NCBI RefSeq assembly: GCF_001680005.1
Contig: NC_033556.1
Location: forward strand, 310,001 to 374,000
DNA length: 64,000 bases
Direction: 5' to 3'
Source of the DNA: Plasmodium coatneyi
Taxonomy: Eukaryota > Apicomplexa > Aconoidasida > Haemosporida > Plasmodiidae
The notes beneath the pieces are model-generated. The model ran no database searches. It was not told where the DNA came from and saw only the letters and a list, made by a program, of their open reading frames with translations. Positions 10,484 to 22,900 of the stretch are shown here, in pieces; position 1 is the first letter of the stretch, and each line of letters opens with the position of its first letter. The position numbers and the translations under genes were made by a program.

Positions 10484-11214
10484 ATCTATTAAGGTAGGTT
10501 CCTTACGAAGCGATAATATTTTTTTTATTAAAATTACAATAATAATTTTTGCCTTCCTATCTTATAATGCACATCAAATTAACAATTTCTCCGTTTCGCT
10601 TTCTCGCAAAACAAAAAAAAAAAAAATCAAGCCAAAGGAAGAAAAAAAATATATATATTCCCAAAGCGCGTAAAATATATATCCTCTTCCTAAGGGATGG
10701 GTGGGGAAAAATGAAGCAATTTCGTTTTGCCGCTCCATACAACCTGTTGATACATTTCAGCTCAACAAAAAAAAGCGAAACTGTTCGCCCCATTTGGCAG
10801 AGAATATTTTTTCTGGCCATTCGAGGAGTTCTACAATTCACTCGTTTGCTGCGACTGAACAGTTAACACGCCGAATATTACATTAAAATGAAGTTGGAAA
10901 AAATTTAATCAAATTTTTGTCCTGCCAAATTAACCAATTCATCCTTTTTGTGGATGTCCATGTGTTTTTTCTTTTTTATTGCGCCAGTTTTAAGAAGGCC
11001 TCGCCATGGACCCGTTCAAGGGGGTGAGAAAAAAAAAAAAAAAAAAAAAAAAAACATCACATTATTTAGTCGGATGCATCACATTATCGGGCTTCGAGCT
11101 TCATCCTCTGGGGGTATTAAATACCCCAAGACGCACTCCCCTCACGGAAAACTTTGCAATTAAAAAATGATGCCTCCCACGTTTGTGCATGTTCATCATG
11201 TCAAAGTCGCCTCT
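10484..11214. other. Intergenic region with 3' flank of Uso1-like gene
   Basis: No coding region is supported. An A tract lies near 11030-11054. The convergent 3' UTR of the minus-strand gene should lie in the right part. Confidence 0.4.
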
Positions 11215-14200
11215 TCACTGTCCCATAAATTCAGCTGGACAGTTTTGCTCACTTGGCTGCCTCTGTGGCCCTTCACCGTTAGGCCCTTGGTTGCCTACAG
11301 GAACGTTCAGTTCGGCGTTCGACCCGCTTGCGTTTTGTGCAGTAGATTCTACATACATGTGGGGGTACACTTGCGAGTTCGTTTGGTAATACAGTTGGTT
11401 GTACATCTGAGGGGGGGCGTGTTCGTATAACTGTCCGTACTGCTGCTCATATTGTCGATCGGGAGGAGCCTGCGTAACTGGGGGGTGCACTTCACTGTAG
11501 ACCCGCTGACTCGAATTTCCCTCCGTTGGCTGGTTGCGGTCGCCATACATATGTACCTGATATATTGATTCAGGGGGGTAGCCGTATGTGCTGCCCTGAT
11601 GCATTTGCTGCTGGGGGTAGCTGTTTGCACCACCCTGATTTATCTGTTGGTTGGTGTAACTGTACGAGCTGCCCTGTTGTATCTGCTGCTGGGGGTTGCC
11701 GTACGTGGTGCCCTCGTAAGGGCTGTTCTGGTACCCCTGCGGGGGGAAGTTCTGCTGACCGGGGTTATACACGTTCGCATAAGTGCCGCCGTTGTGCAGT
11801 GCCCACATTTGATCATTCGGTAGTTCGTATCCACCCATGTTTGGCTGATCGTTCGACTGTGCGGGGGCCTCTACGGTGCCCTTCACCTGGACATCCATAT
11901 GATCATGAGCCCCCACCTCACACGTTTTAGAGTCTGGCTGAGGTGGGTCTCCCCCTTGGTTTTCACCCGTCTTGGGATTTTTAAAAACGCTTACATCCTC
12001 CACGTTCTGCATGTACTGCCGACAATCAGGCACATTTTCGTAAAGGAAAATTAACAAGTCGGTAAGTTTCTCGAACTTCGTTTCTAATTCTCTTTTTTCG
12101 CTTCCTACCTTTTCGTAATCACGTAATATACGGATGTGTTGCTCTTTCAGGTCGTCCATATCGTTGGCCGCACGGGCTTCGTACTCCTTCTCTTTCAACC
12201 CTATGTCTATTCTGGCTTGGTGCAGTTCTTTTTCTACCTGCTCGCACTTCTCCTTCACCATTGAGTAGGAATACAGCATGTTATTTATGACGTCGTTCTT
12301 CTTTTCGATAATTTCATTTAGGTAAATTTTTTCCTCCAAGTGGGTAATTTCCTGTTCGTTTAGCTTCTTCCTCAGTTGGCTAACTTCCTCACTGATGTGT
12401 GCCACGGATTGGGTGTTGTTTTTCCTTCCTCGTGTCATCCCCCCTGTTTTTGTCTTCTTCGCTTTATTCTTCATATAACTTCGTTCCTTTTCTTCCCCCC
12501 CTGTGCTGTAAAAAAGGGGCTCTTTATTTTTTGTTTGCGCGTGGTGGGTGGTTTCCTCTCCACTTGAGGCACTACTGTGGTGGTCCTCATCGAGTGTGTA
12601 ATCTTCACACGTCTTCCTGTTAGGAGGATCCACATCTCGATCATCTTCGCTCCAATCGTCTGATTTGTTTCCTTCCCGGTCTAGTTCACCTTGGGAAGAC
12701 TTCCCACCGTCCGATTCGTCCAACGGATGTGCAGCGTCCCCCCCGCAGTGACCCCTCCTCATGGGGTACCCATTTCTGTTCCTACCTGGAGGGTCCTTCC
12801 GATATGCACAACTTTTGGATTGCTCAAAAAAGTAGGTCAACATGGAGTGGTGAATAAAATTAGAATAAACAAAGTGGATGCAGAAAATGGATATCTCCCT
12901 GGAGTAATTGAAAAAATATTTCTGCCTCCTCATATGGAAAATGCTTCTTATATTCTCATGTGCATCCTTCAACTTTTCAAAAGAGACAAAAAAAAAATAT
13001 TTCTCATCAAAGGAGAATTTACAAAAACGATTTAAACAATTGTACATAATATTAAAAAGGTCATTCTGCATAAGAATTTTTACAATTTTTTTTTTTTTCC
13101 TTTTCTTCATTCGACTTGAATAGGTAGACAGCTATATACACGCAGATCAGACAGCTGTTCTTTTTGCTTCCCCATTTGTTACTCAAAATGGGTAGTAAAA
13201 ACTTAAGCGAATCCATCTCTCCCTTGACATTTTTTCTGTATAAAATTGAGTTTATCCTAAACGTTAACACGCTTTCGCTGAAACGTTCGTTCGTTCTCTT
13301 AATATGGTGTTTCCACACTCCGTTGTAATCACGTGTGAACAGTGCATTGTAGTACATCATCTGTTCAAAGTTAATTTTTGCATTCTTTAAAAATTCATTA
13401 ACAGAAGGTAACCCTTCATCAGCGTTATTGCTGCTCGTTAGGTTACAAACCTTCAGTAGCAATTCCGACAGATTCATATATTTTAAAAAAAAATTTTCCT
13501 TTTGGGGAATTTCACTTCCTCCTGAAATTAAGAATTCGTCGCTGTTTTTGCCCCCTAATTTGCTCTCCAATTTTCTCCTCCCCTGAAAGGCCTTCTTCAA
13601 TTTAAGAAACAACTTCGATACGCGCCGTACAGTGTGCATTACGCAGTAGTTGAAGACCGTCCTACGAGATAAGAGAGACTCCATTAAGTATTTCCCCACT
13701 TGAGCGTACTTCCCCCCCAGGAATAAAAAAAACTCATAAATGGTGTTGCAAAAAAGATTCTTCCGATCGTACAGAAACATAATCAACAGCAGATCGGCAT
13801 ATTTTATTTGCTTCAAATGTTTCATGTAGTATGTTAGCACTTCTTCTACGTGGAAGTAGTTCTTCTGCTGGAGCGATGCCTCCACGATAGAGTTAACCTT
13901 GTCCTGTTTATCCCTTAACTGGGATAATTCCTCTCGACCACGGTTAGAAGTATACGTGGTGAACAGAACCCTTACGCAGAGCGTCTCATCCTGGAGGAGA
14001 AATTTGCAACACATATTGAGGATGCCAGCAAAGTGGGTATTCTTGAAGGTCTCCATGATTTGCTCACTTTCGCTGTGCACACCACTGCTACCGACGTGGA
14101 GACCTCCTGCCTGACTGCTCCCCGCAAAGTTGCTTCCAATACTGGCACCAACAGGGTTGCTTCCCAACTGACCTCCCCCACTGTCGCTGTTCGGGAAGAC

Positions 14201-16873
14201 GCTGCTTGCGCTGGCGCTTGCAGCAGCACTGTGGCTGACGCTATTGCTGTTTCCTGGTAAAGGCGCATTACCATCTCGACTGAACTCCACAGCTATAGGG
14301 GCTTCACTCCCCGCGTCATAACTTGAACAGTTTTCATTCTTGTGATGACCGAGCTGATCTGCCCTCCTACCACGGTTGGCATATTTCTCCATATAGATAC
14401 ACATAAATTTAAAAAAAAAAAAAAAAGAGCTTTCGAAAAATTTTTCCTTCTGTAAAATGAGCAAAAACTTTTTACATGACAAACCTGTAGAGCTATTCAC
14501 CCCCTCCACTTTACATGAGCTAGCCAAAACGTCTAGAAATATGTTAAGAACAAAAATGGAATTTGAAAAATATTTTTTCATATCATTTTTAAAAATGTAT
14601 ATGATCACATTATACATGTTAAGTACCAATTTGATGAACTGCTCGAAGATGTTCAGCTCATAAATGTACTTGAGGCCAAATTCGCTGCTGATTATGAGAC
14701 ACTTGAGGAGGAGCAAACTGCTCTTCAGGTCTATGTTTATGGAAATATTGTCTAGATATATCTCCATTTCGTTTTGTTCGTTTGGAGGTTTCTCCGTCTG
14801 GGGGGTTATCCTATCGATTGCATCAACATGGGTGTGGTTCATTTCTTCCCTTTTTTCATTCCCCCTAATGGAAGTATCGTGGGGAGAAATTTTCGTCTTT
14901 TTACTCGGCACCACCACGTTGCCGTCTTCGTACAAGAAGTACAAGTCACTAATTGGTTTAAACAAGTAGGCATGTTCATCCTGAATTATTCTCATCACCG
15001 TTTCGATGAATCTTTCATACGTGATGATATTTCTAACCTCCGCGTTGTACTCGGCAACCAACAGTAGCAGTAGAATGACTTCATTTATAAGGTAGGCGTC
15101 CTCATTAGAGTCTATTATGGCCAGCAATTTGGACAGGAAATGATCTTTGCTGAGTATTAGCTTATCGATTGTACTTCTCACATTTTGGATCTTCCCCTGT
15201 CGGTGCATTATTAGACATATATTTTCTTCACAAAATGGAATTTTTTTTTTTTTTTTTTTATTCTCTTCGTCGATCTCTTCATTCACCGTTATGAAGTCAT
15301 TCGAAATGTCGGAGCTGAAATAGGAACAGCTTTCCTCATTCTGACTATCTTCATCACTGCTGCTTTGAGGGGGTAGGTTTCCATTTGGAGTTTCTCCCTT
15401 CTGATCGTTTTCATTGCTGTTGTTCTGCTTTCCTCGGTTGGTGGCCTCGTGAAGAGCTGAACTGCAAGATGATGGAAGTCGAGCTGAGGAAGATGCCCCA
15501 TCCGACTTGGCAAGTCCTCCCCTCTCTTTGAACATTCGACCCGACTGTCCCTGTAGTGCATTATCGCTTGTGCTTTGTTCATTAGAGGATGCTGAGTAGG
15601 TTGCACATGAATCATATTGATCCTGCAATTCACCCCACCTCTGCGCATGGTGTAACTTTTTTAAAAGTCTCTTAACCTCTGCGTCTTCCTCATGGAGGAA
15701 TAATGCAGACGCGAATTTTTTTCCACTTTTGATGGAGCAAAATTCGTCCTTCTCGTTAATGTAGTAATGCTCATTTTTTTTTTTATATGATAGTTTGTCT
15801 TCTGAACAATTAAAGGGGTAGCTAATCAAATGAGGGTAGAAGAACTTCCCTTTTCTCAAATTGTGGATGACCCGTTTATACTGTTCGTAAATTCTTTGGG
15901 CAACCTTCTGCTGTCCCTGCAAATGCACCCCATTTTTATTCGAATGTCTATCGTGGAACAAAATTTGGAAGCACCTCAATGCGTACAAATTGTAGTAGTA
16001 CGGGGATGAGACATCATTCGAAAAGGCAATATTATGATGCACGTAAAAATAAAAATTTACATTGTCATAGATGTAGAGTTTTTGCAAAAGGAGGACCAAC
16101 TCGTAGGTAATAAATGTTGAGCTCTCCAACTGGAAGTGTAGAACCCTAAAAAGCAACTGACATTTGTTGGTCTCCTCAAAAAATACGTTCAGGTAATTTA
16201 TGTACCTTTTCAATTTGTTGCAATTTATTTTTACACTCTTCTTTTGGAACATGTCTTTATCTAGGGAAATAATTTTGTTCAGATATTCTGCGCTGTTCAA
16301 GATGATTTCTTCTAACAAGGTCCACACGCCATTTTGCTGCAGCAGGTCCACTTTGCGTCTTCTGGCTTCTGCCCCGCGGGGGCCGTCCTCTTTATCCGTG
16401 GCGCCACTTGCATTAGCGTTTACGTTCTCATTTGCTTTCCCCACGGTTGATGTAGTAGCATGCCCGCTTTTTAACTTTTCAAACACACTAATTACGCCCA
16501 TGAGTTTGCAAAAGTTCTTGATACGCAACGTGGCCACCTGTTCATCCTCCAAGTCCACGTCGTTTATTTTATCGCTCTGCTCCTTCTTTTCATTCGTGGT
16601 GCTTCTCCCACTTATTATTTCCCCCTTGGAGTTCCTGCCACTTTTGGCATTCTCGGTGTATTTCACAACTTGATTAATCACAGAGAGGTAGTCACTCAGG
16701 GAGATGGCGTCATCGTCCCTTTCGTTGTTTTCATCCTGGACGATGTCCTTATCCACCACGTCGTGAATATCCTTCAACCACCTCTCTATGTCCTCCGTCC
16801 TGTTTTCATTTTTCGGTTTGCTCTCTTTGGACGCGCTGGCTTTCTGTAGCCTTTTGAAGAGGTGGTACGCCAT
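11215..16873 (-). CDS. Uso1/p115-like vesicle tethering factor, reading frame interrupted at a poly(A) tract
   Basis: Two overlapping minus-strand frames read as one gene of about 1,885 residues. The first frame (16873 to 13061, start MAYHLFKRLQKASASK) carries an armadillo-like helical head. Residues about 585-640 align by eye with the p115 head segment containing NDGVLLLQALTRSNGAIQ and IVAFENAFERLLDI; the next helix pair also fits. The second frame (13110 to 11215) continues the head, then a heptad-rich coiled coil near residues 230-345 of that frame, then a Gln/Tyr/Gly-rich tail with three imperfect repeats. This head, coiled coil, tail order is that of Uso1/p115, which tethers ER-derived vesicles at the Golgi. 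The switch between frames coincides with 13 consecutive A residues; 12 would make the frame continuous. Acidic Ser/Asn/Lys inserts interrupt the head. Family assignment is inference from short matches. Confidence 0.65.
11560..11830 (-). repeat. Gln/Gly/Tyr-rich imperfect protein repeats in the Uso1-like tail
   Basis: The tail contains consecutive units of the type PQQQIQQGSSYSY, TNQQINQGGANSY and PQQQMHQGSTYGY, about 13 residues (39 bases) each. They are followed by more degenerate units with Pro, Gln and Tyr. Such units suggest a disordered, slippage-expanded C-terminal tail. Confidence 0.75.
13086..13098 (-). other. Thirteen-A homopolymer at the frame change
   Basis: On the coding strand, 13 A residues follow AAGAAAAGG and precede TTGTAAAAATTC. 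The upstream frame reads through lysines into a stop 12 codons later, while the downstream frame enters the long second open frame. Removing one A (or adding two) joins them without any other change. No GT-AG intron is needed or obvious at the junction. Confidence 0.85.
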
Positions 16874-18583
16874 GGAGTGCGCTTTTTCTGTTTATTTCTT
16901 TTTTTTTCTCACGCGTTTGTAATGCAATGAATTAACAGGGAGGGCCGTTTGCGGGCCATCCGGCAAATCCCACAAGTTGGGACAAACTGCGGGGGATGAA
17001 TGAATAGCGCAAAACAAACGAACAAATAGTTCCCCCCTTTGCTTGGGGAATTGCCTCACCGGTTTACTTCGTCGGGGAGTACCCGCTTCGCAGTTTCTGT
17101 GCAAGTTGCCCTTGTTAAGCGTTGGCAGAACAGTCATTTGTTCGCCTTTTTCGACTTTTTTTTTTTTGGCCTTTATTTTGGGTTTTTATTTTTGCCTTCC
17201 CAATATTAGTAGTGCAATGGGGTTGTAACCTCTTCCTTCTCAGGCGGGGCGCTAACGGACACACTGAGCTTGCGCAGGGGCACACTGGTTAAGTTGTGCG
17301 GGTGTTCCTCACCCATCAGTGCAAATGCACATGTGACGCTCGTGCGGGAAAAGGAATCATACGCACAAAACCAACTTTAAAAAAATTGTGAACATAACTA
17401 TTTGCACCCATTTCTCCACCGTACCAAAATACAACTGTGACCGTTTTGGCAGTGACCTTTTGCGACTTCCATTTCTTTGTTATAAGCATAGCATGTGTGT
17501 CGCCGCCCCTCTTTGGAGCAAGTGTAGGTAACACATCTCAGTTGTTACTCTTTCTCATGACCATGTGTGGCAGACCATTTCCATTGGGGGATCCTTTTTT
17601 TACGGGACATTTTAAAAAACGGCAATGGGATGCAGTTCAGAGGAGGAAGTTAAAACAACCCTACGTGCGTCGTAACGGGTCACTTTCAAACAGAACTAGC
17701 TCCTACACATACAAATAGTTTGCACCGATTGGTACATATTTTTCCCATTTTGTAATAGATTATGCGTGGGGCTACACCCTCTTTTTTTTTGTTCATTGAA
17801 CATAGGAATGGGAAGTTGATACGGGGGGTAGTCTACCCTTCGCACGTAATTAGCGCAATTCGCTTTACTAAGGCAGGCAGAGGTAAGTCTCATCACCATT
17901 TAAAACATGTTCTTTTGCTAAAGATGGGGAAAGTGGAAGCCATGTCCACAGAAACGACAGCTAACTTTTTTGGCCCCTTCTTTTCCAAAGATGCATCAAA
18001 AGTGAGGAATGGAAAAAAAAAAAAAAAAAAAAAAAAAAACATGAATGTGCTAATGCGCTGTGAAAGTTTCTCGCGTAATCTATCAATGGAACATGTTGAC
18101 GCAAAAACGGGGGTTCATTTTTCTTTTTTCCGGGTTCACTTTGGTGGCTGTTCGCATTATTCGAACTTAACTGCGCACCGGTACGCCAATTCGGTGAAGA
18201 ACCAATGTATGAACATTTTTGACCTCCTTTTTTTTTTCACCCCACCGCAAGTAATGTTAAGACTCGTGTGTCTGTGCACATATGCGAGTGCATACCGTGC
18301 GAAAGCGTTACAATTGTGTATACATGTATTACCAGGTGTGTGTCGGGGTATGCATATTCGCTCTGCTACGCTGCGCATTACATCATCTAGCCTATTCCAA
18401 ATGTAGAATTGTTCACCATTGGAAAGTTAGGCAGAACGGACAACCATGACACCTTGTGCATTTTAAAAAAATTATCTTTAACACGTATGGACAAGAGGGG
18501 AAAGGGTGCAAAACATCCGCGCCAGGGGCAATTCGCCATATATAAATAGCCTCCTTCAGAGTGCGCCTGCGTATGCACAATCG

Positions 18584-18611
18584 CACATATGTATGAACGC
18601 ATACATATGTG
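18584..18611. repeat. Perfect 12-bp inverted repeat with 4-base loop
   Basis: The arm CACATATGTATG (18584-18595) is followed by AACG and then by its exact reverse complement, CATACATATGTG (18600-18611). It lies in non-coding DNA between the two divergent genes. It could be extruded as a cruciform or form an RNA hairpin if transcribed; a dyad binding site is also possible. Confidence 0.8.
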
Positions 18612-19648
18612 TAAATGCCAACATGGGCGCCGCAAGGGCGGGAAATAACCCAAAAAAAAGAAAAAAAAAGAAAAAAAAAGAAAGAAATAGCTCATATAGA
18701 TTGTGCTCGCCAGTGCAACCGAAAAGTGCGGCATGCAAACGTGGGTGGATGTTCACATGTGGGTGCATGCGCACCTGTGTACATGCGTAAGGTGGCAGCT
18801 GCGGTGACCGCCCAGACAGATATGTGCACAACGCAGTATTTTTTCCCATTTTCCCATTTTTCCGTTTCTTCTATTTTCCTACTTCCCCCTTTAACAATCT
18901 GACCACGCGCAAATTGCCAATCTCGAGTAGGCACTTCAAATGCATAATTAAAGTGCGCTCATGCGGGCGGTGTGCCGGTAAAAAAAAATGCAATGAGGTG
19001 TAAAGCGGTGGAAAAATAAAGCAAAGCAGAGCAAAACGAAACGAAACATAAACAAGTGGGAAAAAAAAGAAAAAAACATATATATGTGTATAATGCCAAG
19101 TTGTGACAATCTGTCCAAACGCACGTGACGCAGTGCAGTGTAACCATTGACAAAGACAGAAAGAAATCGGCAACAAAATAGAAAAAGACAAAACTGAAAA
19201 AACACAAAAAAACACATCACAGCGTAGCACAAACAATTCTTTTTTTCGTTACCAAAGGAATGCTAACATTTTTGTGAAACGCGGAATAAAGGAAAAACGC
19301 CAATTTCAATTTTCTTTTTTTTCTTTTTTCTTTTTTTCCTTCCCCTGCGAATAATTCTGTTCTGTAAATCTGAACAACATTCTATTACTATTTTTTTTTT
19401 TTTTTTTTTTTTTTTTTTGTTCATATTTTTTTCGTTTTAGCTATTTTTACACAATTTGCTCTTTGATCGAGTATTAAGCTAGCTGTTTTTTTTTTTTTTT
19501 TCCTGAAGCAGTCGCCATAGTTGTATTTCCACCGCGCACATTCTGCAGAAATATTGTAGCAACCTGAGTTCGCCTCTGGGAAAACAAATCACTCCCATGC
19601 TCATGGGGGAATTAGACGCTTAACTAAAAAGCGAATGTGGAACTGCAT

Positions 19649-19776
19649 GTGCACAGGTGTGTGTGTGTGTGTACAATTCATCGGGGTGACACGAGCGGAA
19701 GCGTGTCTGTGTATTTCCTCAAAGGGCACATTTGTAAAGCGGCAGAATTGTCTTTACTCCTAATCTGTTAATGCAC
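19649..19776. promoter_or_regulatory. Candidate GTGCA elements upstream of RAMA
   Basis: GTGCA occurs at 19649-19653 on the plus strand, within GCATGTGCACAGG, and at 19772-19776 on the minus strand. They lie about 340 and 220 bases before the RAMA start. GTGCA is the core reported for the ApiAP2 factor AP2-I at merozoite invasion genes in P. falciparum. The five-base core is short, so chance occurrence is plausible. Confidence 0.3.
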
Positions 19777-19992
19777 GGCTGAGTTTGTTAACGAAGGGGG
19801 GAAAGTCGCAGATAGGAGAGGAAGTACAGCTGGTTTTACTTGTTTGCTATATATGCTGTAGTCTTTTTTTTTTTTTCATCTCCTGTTAATTCATTGTACC
19901 TTCATTGTATTCTCACTTGCAGTTTCTGACAGTCCTGCTTTGCCCCCCTGCTATTTCCAAGCCATTTTATTTCTTGCCCACCCAAGTGAACC

Positions 19993-22900
19993 ATGAATCT
20001 TCTTTTGCTGTCTTTGCTTATTATACAAAACGTCACGAGCTACATTGAGAATTTCAAAAATGGAGTCAACACACAGTTCGTTAAAGGTAGCTACAAAATG
20101 AGGGACATGCATCAGATGTGATCATCTCTTCACATCTGTTTATTTCTGCACACCTGCCTATTTCTGTACGTCCGCCTATTTCTGTGCATCCGCTTATTTG
20201 TACACCTACCCACTTCCTCCCCCCGCAGATAAGGTGAAGTACGGTCCTGGAAACGAGGTGCACAATTTGAACTCCCTGTGCGGGGCAGACCTCCAAGGGA
20301 ACACCGGAACGGCTGGTTCCTATTTCAAGTCACACCATCCCAAAATTGACGTGAAAAAGTTGGACTCCCTTTTGAACGCATCTAATTATCTGAACCCGCT
20401 TCAGTATCTCCTAAAAAGTAGTGAATCTGTGAAGATGTTCGCCAACTCAGCTAGCCAGTTGTCAACATATAGGTTATCTCGAAAGCTAAACGATGATTCT
20501 TCAAATTACGATGATGGAGAAGACGAGGACAGTTTTATCGAAACAGATGGAAGTGACCAGATGACCGATAAGGAGGATGATAATGAAGACAAGGATCAGT
20601 TTGACGACGAAAACGCCGATAGCTTTCTGGAAAAGGATGAGTATGACGATGCTAGCGATACCGATAATGATCATGACACAGAGAATGATGAATTTTCCGC
20701 AGACCATGAAGATAGCTTCCTTGAAAAAGACGAATACGATGACGCCAGTGACAACGAGAACGACGAATTCTATGACGACGATGCAGAAAGCTTTCTCGAG
20801 CAGGAGGAGTATGACGAACTAAGTGATAACGAGAATGATGAATTCGAGGAAGACCATGGGGATAGCTTCCTAGAAAAAGAGGATGGCGATGAGGACAAAA
20901 GTGAGGACAGTAGCGAAGACAATGGAAAGGACTACAAAGAGGAGTACCAAAGTAAAATGACTGACGATGACTACCCGGATGAGTACGTTGGATCGGACGA
21001 TCAGAGCAGTGGAAATGTAAAGAACCAAAATGGAAAAGGCGCAACTGGAAATGACCAAAATGGAAACGCCGCAAATGAAAACGACCAAAGTGGAAACAAT
21101 GTGACTGAAAAAAAAAATAAAGAGAAGGAAAGCTTTTTAGAGAAGAACGTGAATGGACACACAGAAGAAGAAGATGAAAAGCACAGCACCTTTGTGTCTA
21201 GCTATCTAGATAAGGACGACACGGAGGATAAATTTAACGATGAATTTGACGATGAGGCAAGCTTTCTAGAAGAGGACTCGTACAGCCATAATGACGACGA
21301 GGAGAGTGATGACACCTTCGATGATTACTACCAGGATAGCTTCCTGGAGCGCGGAAAACTCGGAACGACATATAGTGATTACTACGAGGAGGACGCCGAT
21401 GAGCAGGGTAAGCACAGGCAACATACATGAAAGAAGCGCATCCACTGAGAAAAAGAAAGCTCGTAAAAATAAAAAACATGAACCATAGTTTCTGAATAAC
21501 TTCCTATTTCCGTGTCACTTCTTAACCCCCTCACCATTTTTTCTCCCACAGATGCCAAGGAGGACAACGAAGACGCCTTCGACAACTACCACCTGAACGA
21601 GATAACCACCACCAACGATGTGCACTCCTTTATCCAAAAGGACATGGGATATCTTGACGAAATCATCAATGACAATGAAACTATAAAGGAGGCCGTGAAG
21701 AAGGGATCCAAGAAGGCAGCGAAGCAGTCCATGCAGAAGCTGAACCTTCTTGAAGACGAAGACCTTGACGAGAAAGAATCCTTTACGGATGATGAACTAA
21801 ATGGGTTCATGGAGGAAAATATGGGTGCATCTAAGTTAGATGCGAAAAAGGCTAAAACGACCTTGAGTAACTCGAAAAATAAGAAAAATGCAGCCAACGC
21901 TGTGGGTAAGGCTAGCGCCTCGAACGTCAACGCGGGCACCTCGACCAAAGCAACCAACACAACCAACGCCGCTACGAAGAGCAACAGCGAGGCGAGCAAA
22001 AAGCAAACCGACCTGTCCAACGAAGATCTGTTCAATGATGAACTAACCGAAGAGGTCATTGCAGATTCGTACGAAGAGGGAGGAAACCTAGGAACCGAGG
22101 AAGGTGAAGGTCTCACAAATTCATTAAACGACAAGCTGCTAGACCAAGGAGTCAATGAAAACATCCTGCTGAACGATAACAACATGATTTTCAACGCACA
22201 CATGGTTCCACATAAGAAGCGAGAATTGTACATCTCTCCACACAAGCATACCTCTGCGACAAGCAGTACAAATGGCAAGCACCACACGGTGGACGCGGAC
22301 GCGGATGCCTTGGGTAAGTGCCACGAGGGAAAGAAAGGACGAAAAAAACAGAGGAAAATATGAGTTGTTCCTTTCATCCTTCTATGTTTTCCCTTCTCAT
22401 CTGGAACTTTTATTCCCCCCTGTTCACAGACAAAAAACTTACGGCTAACGAAATGCTCGAACTGGAAAAAGGAGAAGGTAAAACTTTGCCCGTCGTGCAG
22501 GGGTTAACTCTGCTTCTCTGCAAAGTGTGCACCGTGTTTATGTTAAATCTCTCGGGGTGGCAGTGCCTCCTCGTTCAGGCGCTTCACAGGGTTGCGTCTC
22601 CAGTTCGTGCTGGAATTAGCGCACAGTCAGAACAGTCTGAACAGTCAGCACAACCTCGAACGACATTGTACATCTCGCCGCAACCTTTTTCCCCCTCCCC
22701 TCTTATAGGCAACAACTCAGTCATTGTGGAAACGGAAGAAGTGGATGTTGGTAAGGAGAGTAATCGCTTTTAGGAATTCACCCCAGATTGTGAAGTGCCC
22801 CATTTTAGAGAGAACGATCTAATTCTAATTGAAACATTTACAAATAATTGACTCCTCCCCTCTGACTATTTTTTTTTTTTTTTTTTTTTATTCTCCCCTT

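Larger units (their letters stand above)
16874..19992. other. 3.1-kb divergent intergenic region between Uso1-like gene and RAMA
   Basis: No gene is supported. The stretch contains a 27-base A tract (18013-18039), an A/G-rich microsatellite near 18651-18687, a perfect inverted repeat at 18584-18611, a GT microsatellite at about 19656-19672 and T tracts at 19391-19418 and near 19485-19500. It must hold both divergent promoters. The right end, 300-400 bases before RAMA, has two GTGCA elements. Confidence 0.5.

Noticed and set aside
11349..11930. Frames with Gly, Val and Cys repeats opposite the Uso1-like tail
   Set aside because: Shadows of the Gln/Tyr/Gly repeat codons on the coding strand.
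17762..18406. 214-residue open frame on the plus strand upstream of RAMA
   Set aside because: It stays open only by running through a 27-base A tract; the sequence on both sides has no coherent domain and two T/A tracts interrupt it.
21586..22377. 263-residue minus-strand frame over RAMA exon 3
   Set aside because: Shadow of acidic and lysine-rich coding sequence on the plus strand; Ser/Leu/Phe-rich composition is the expected antisense product.
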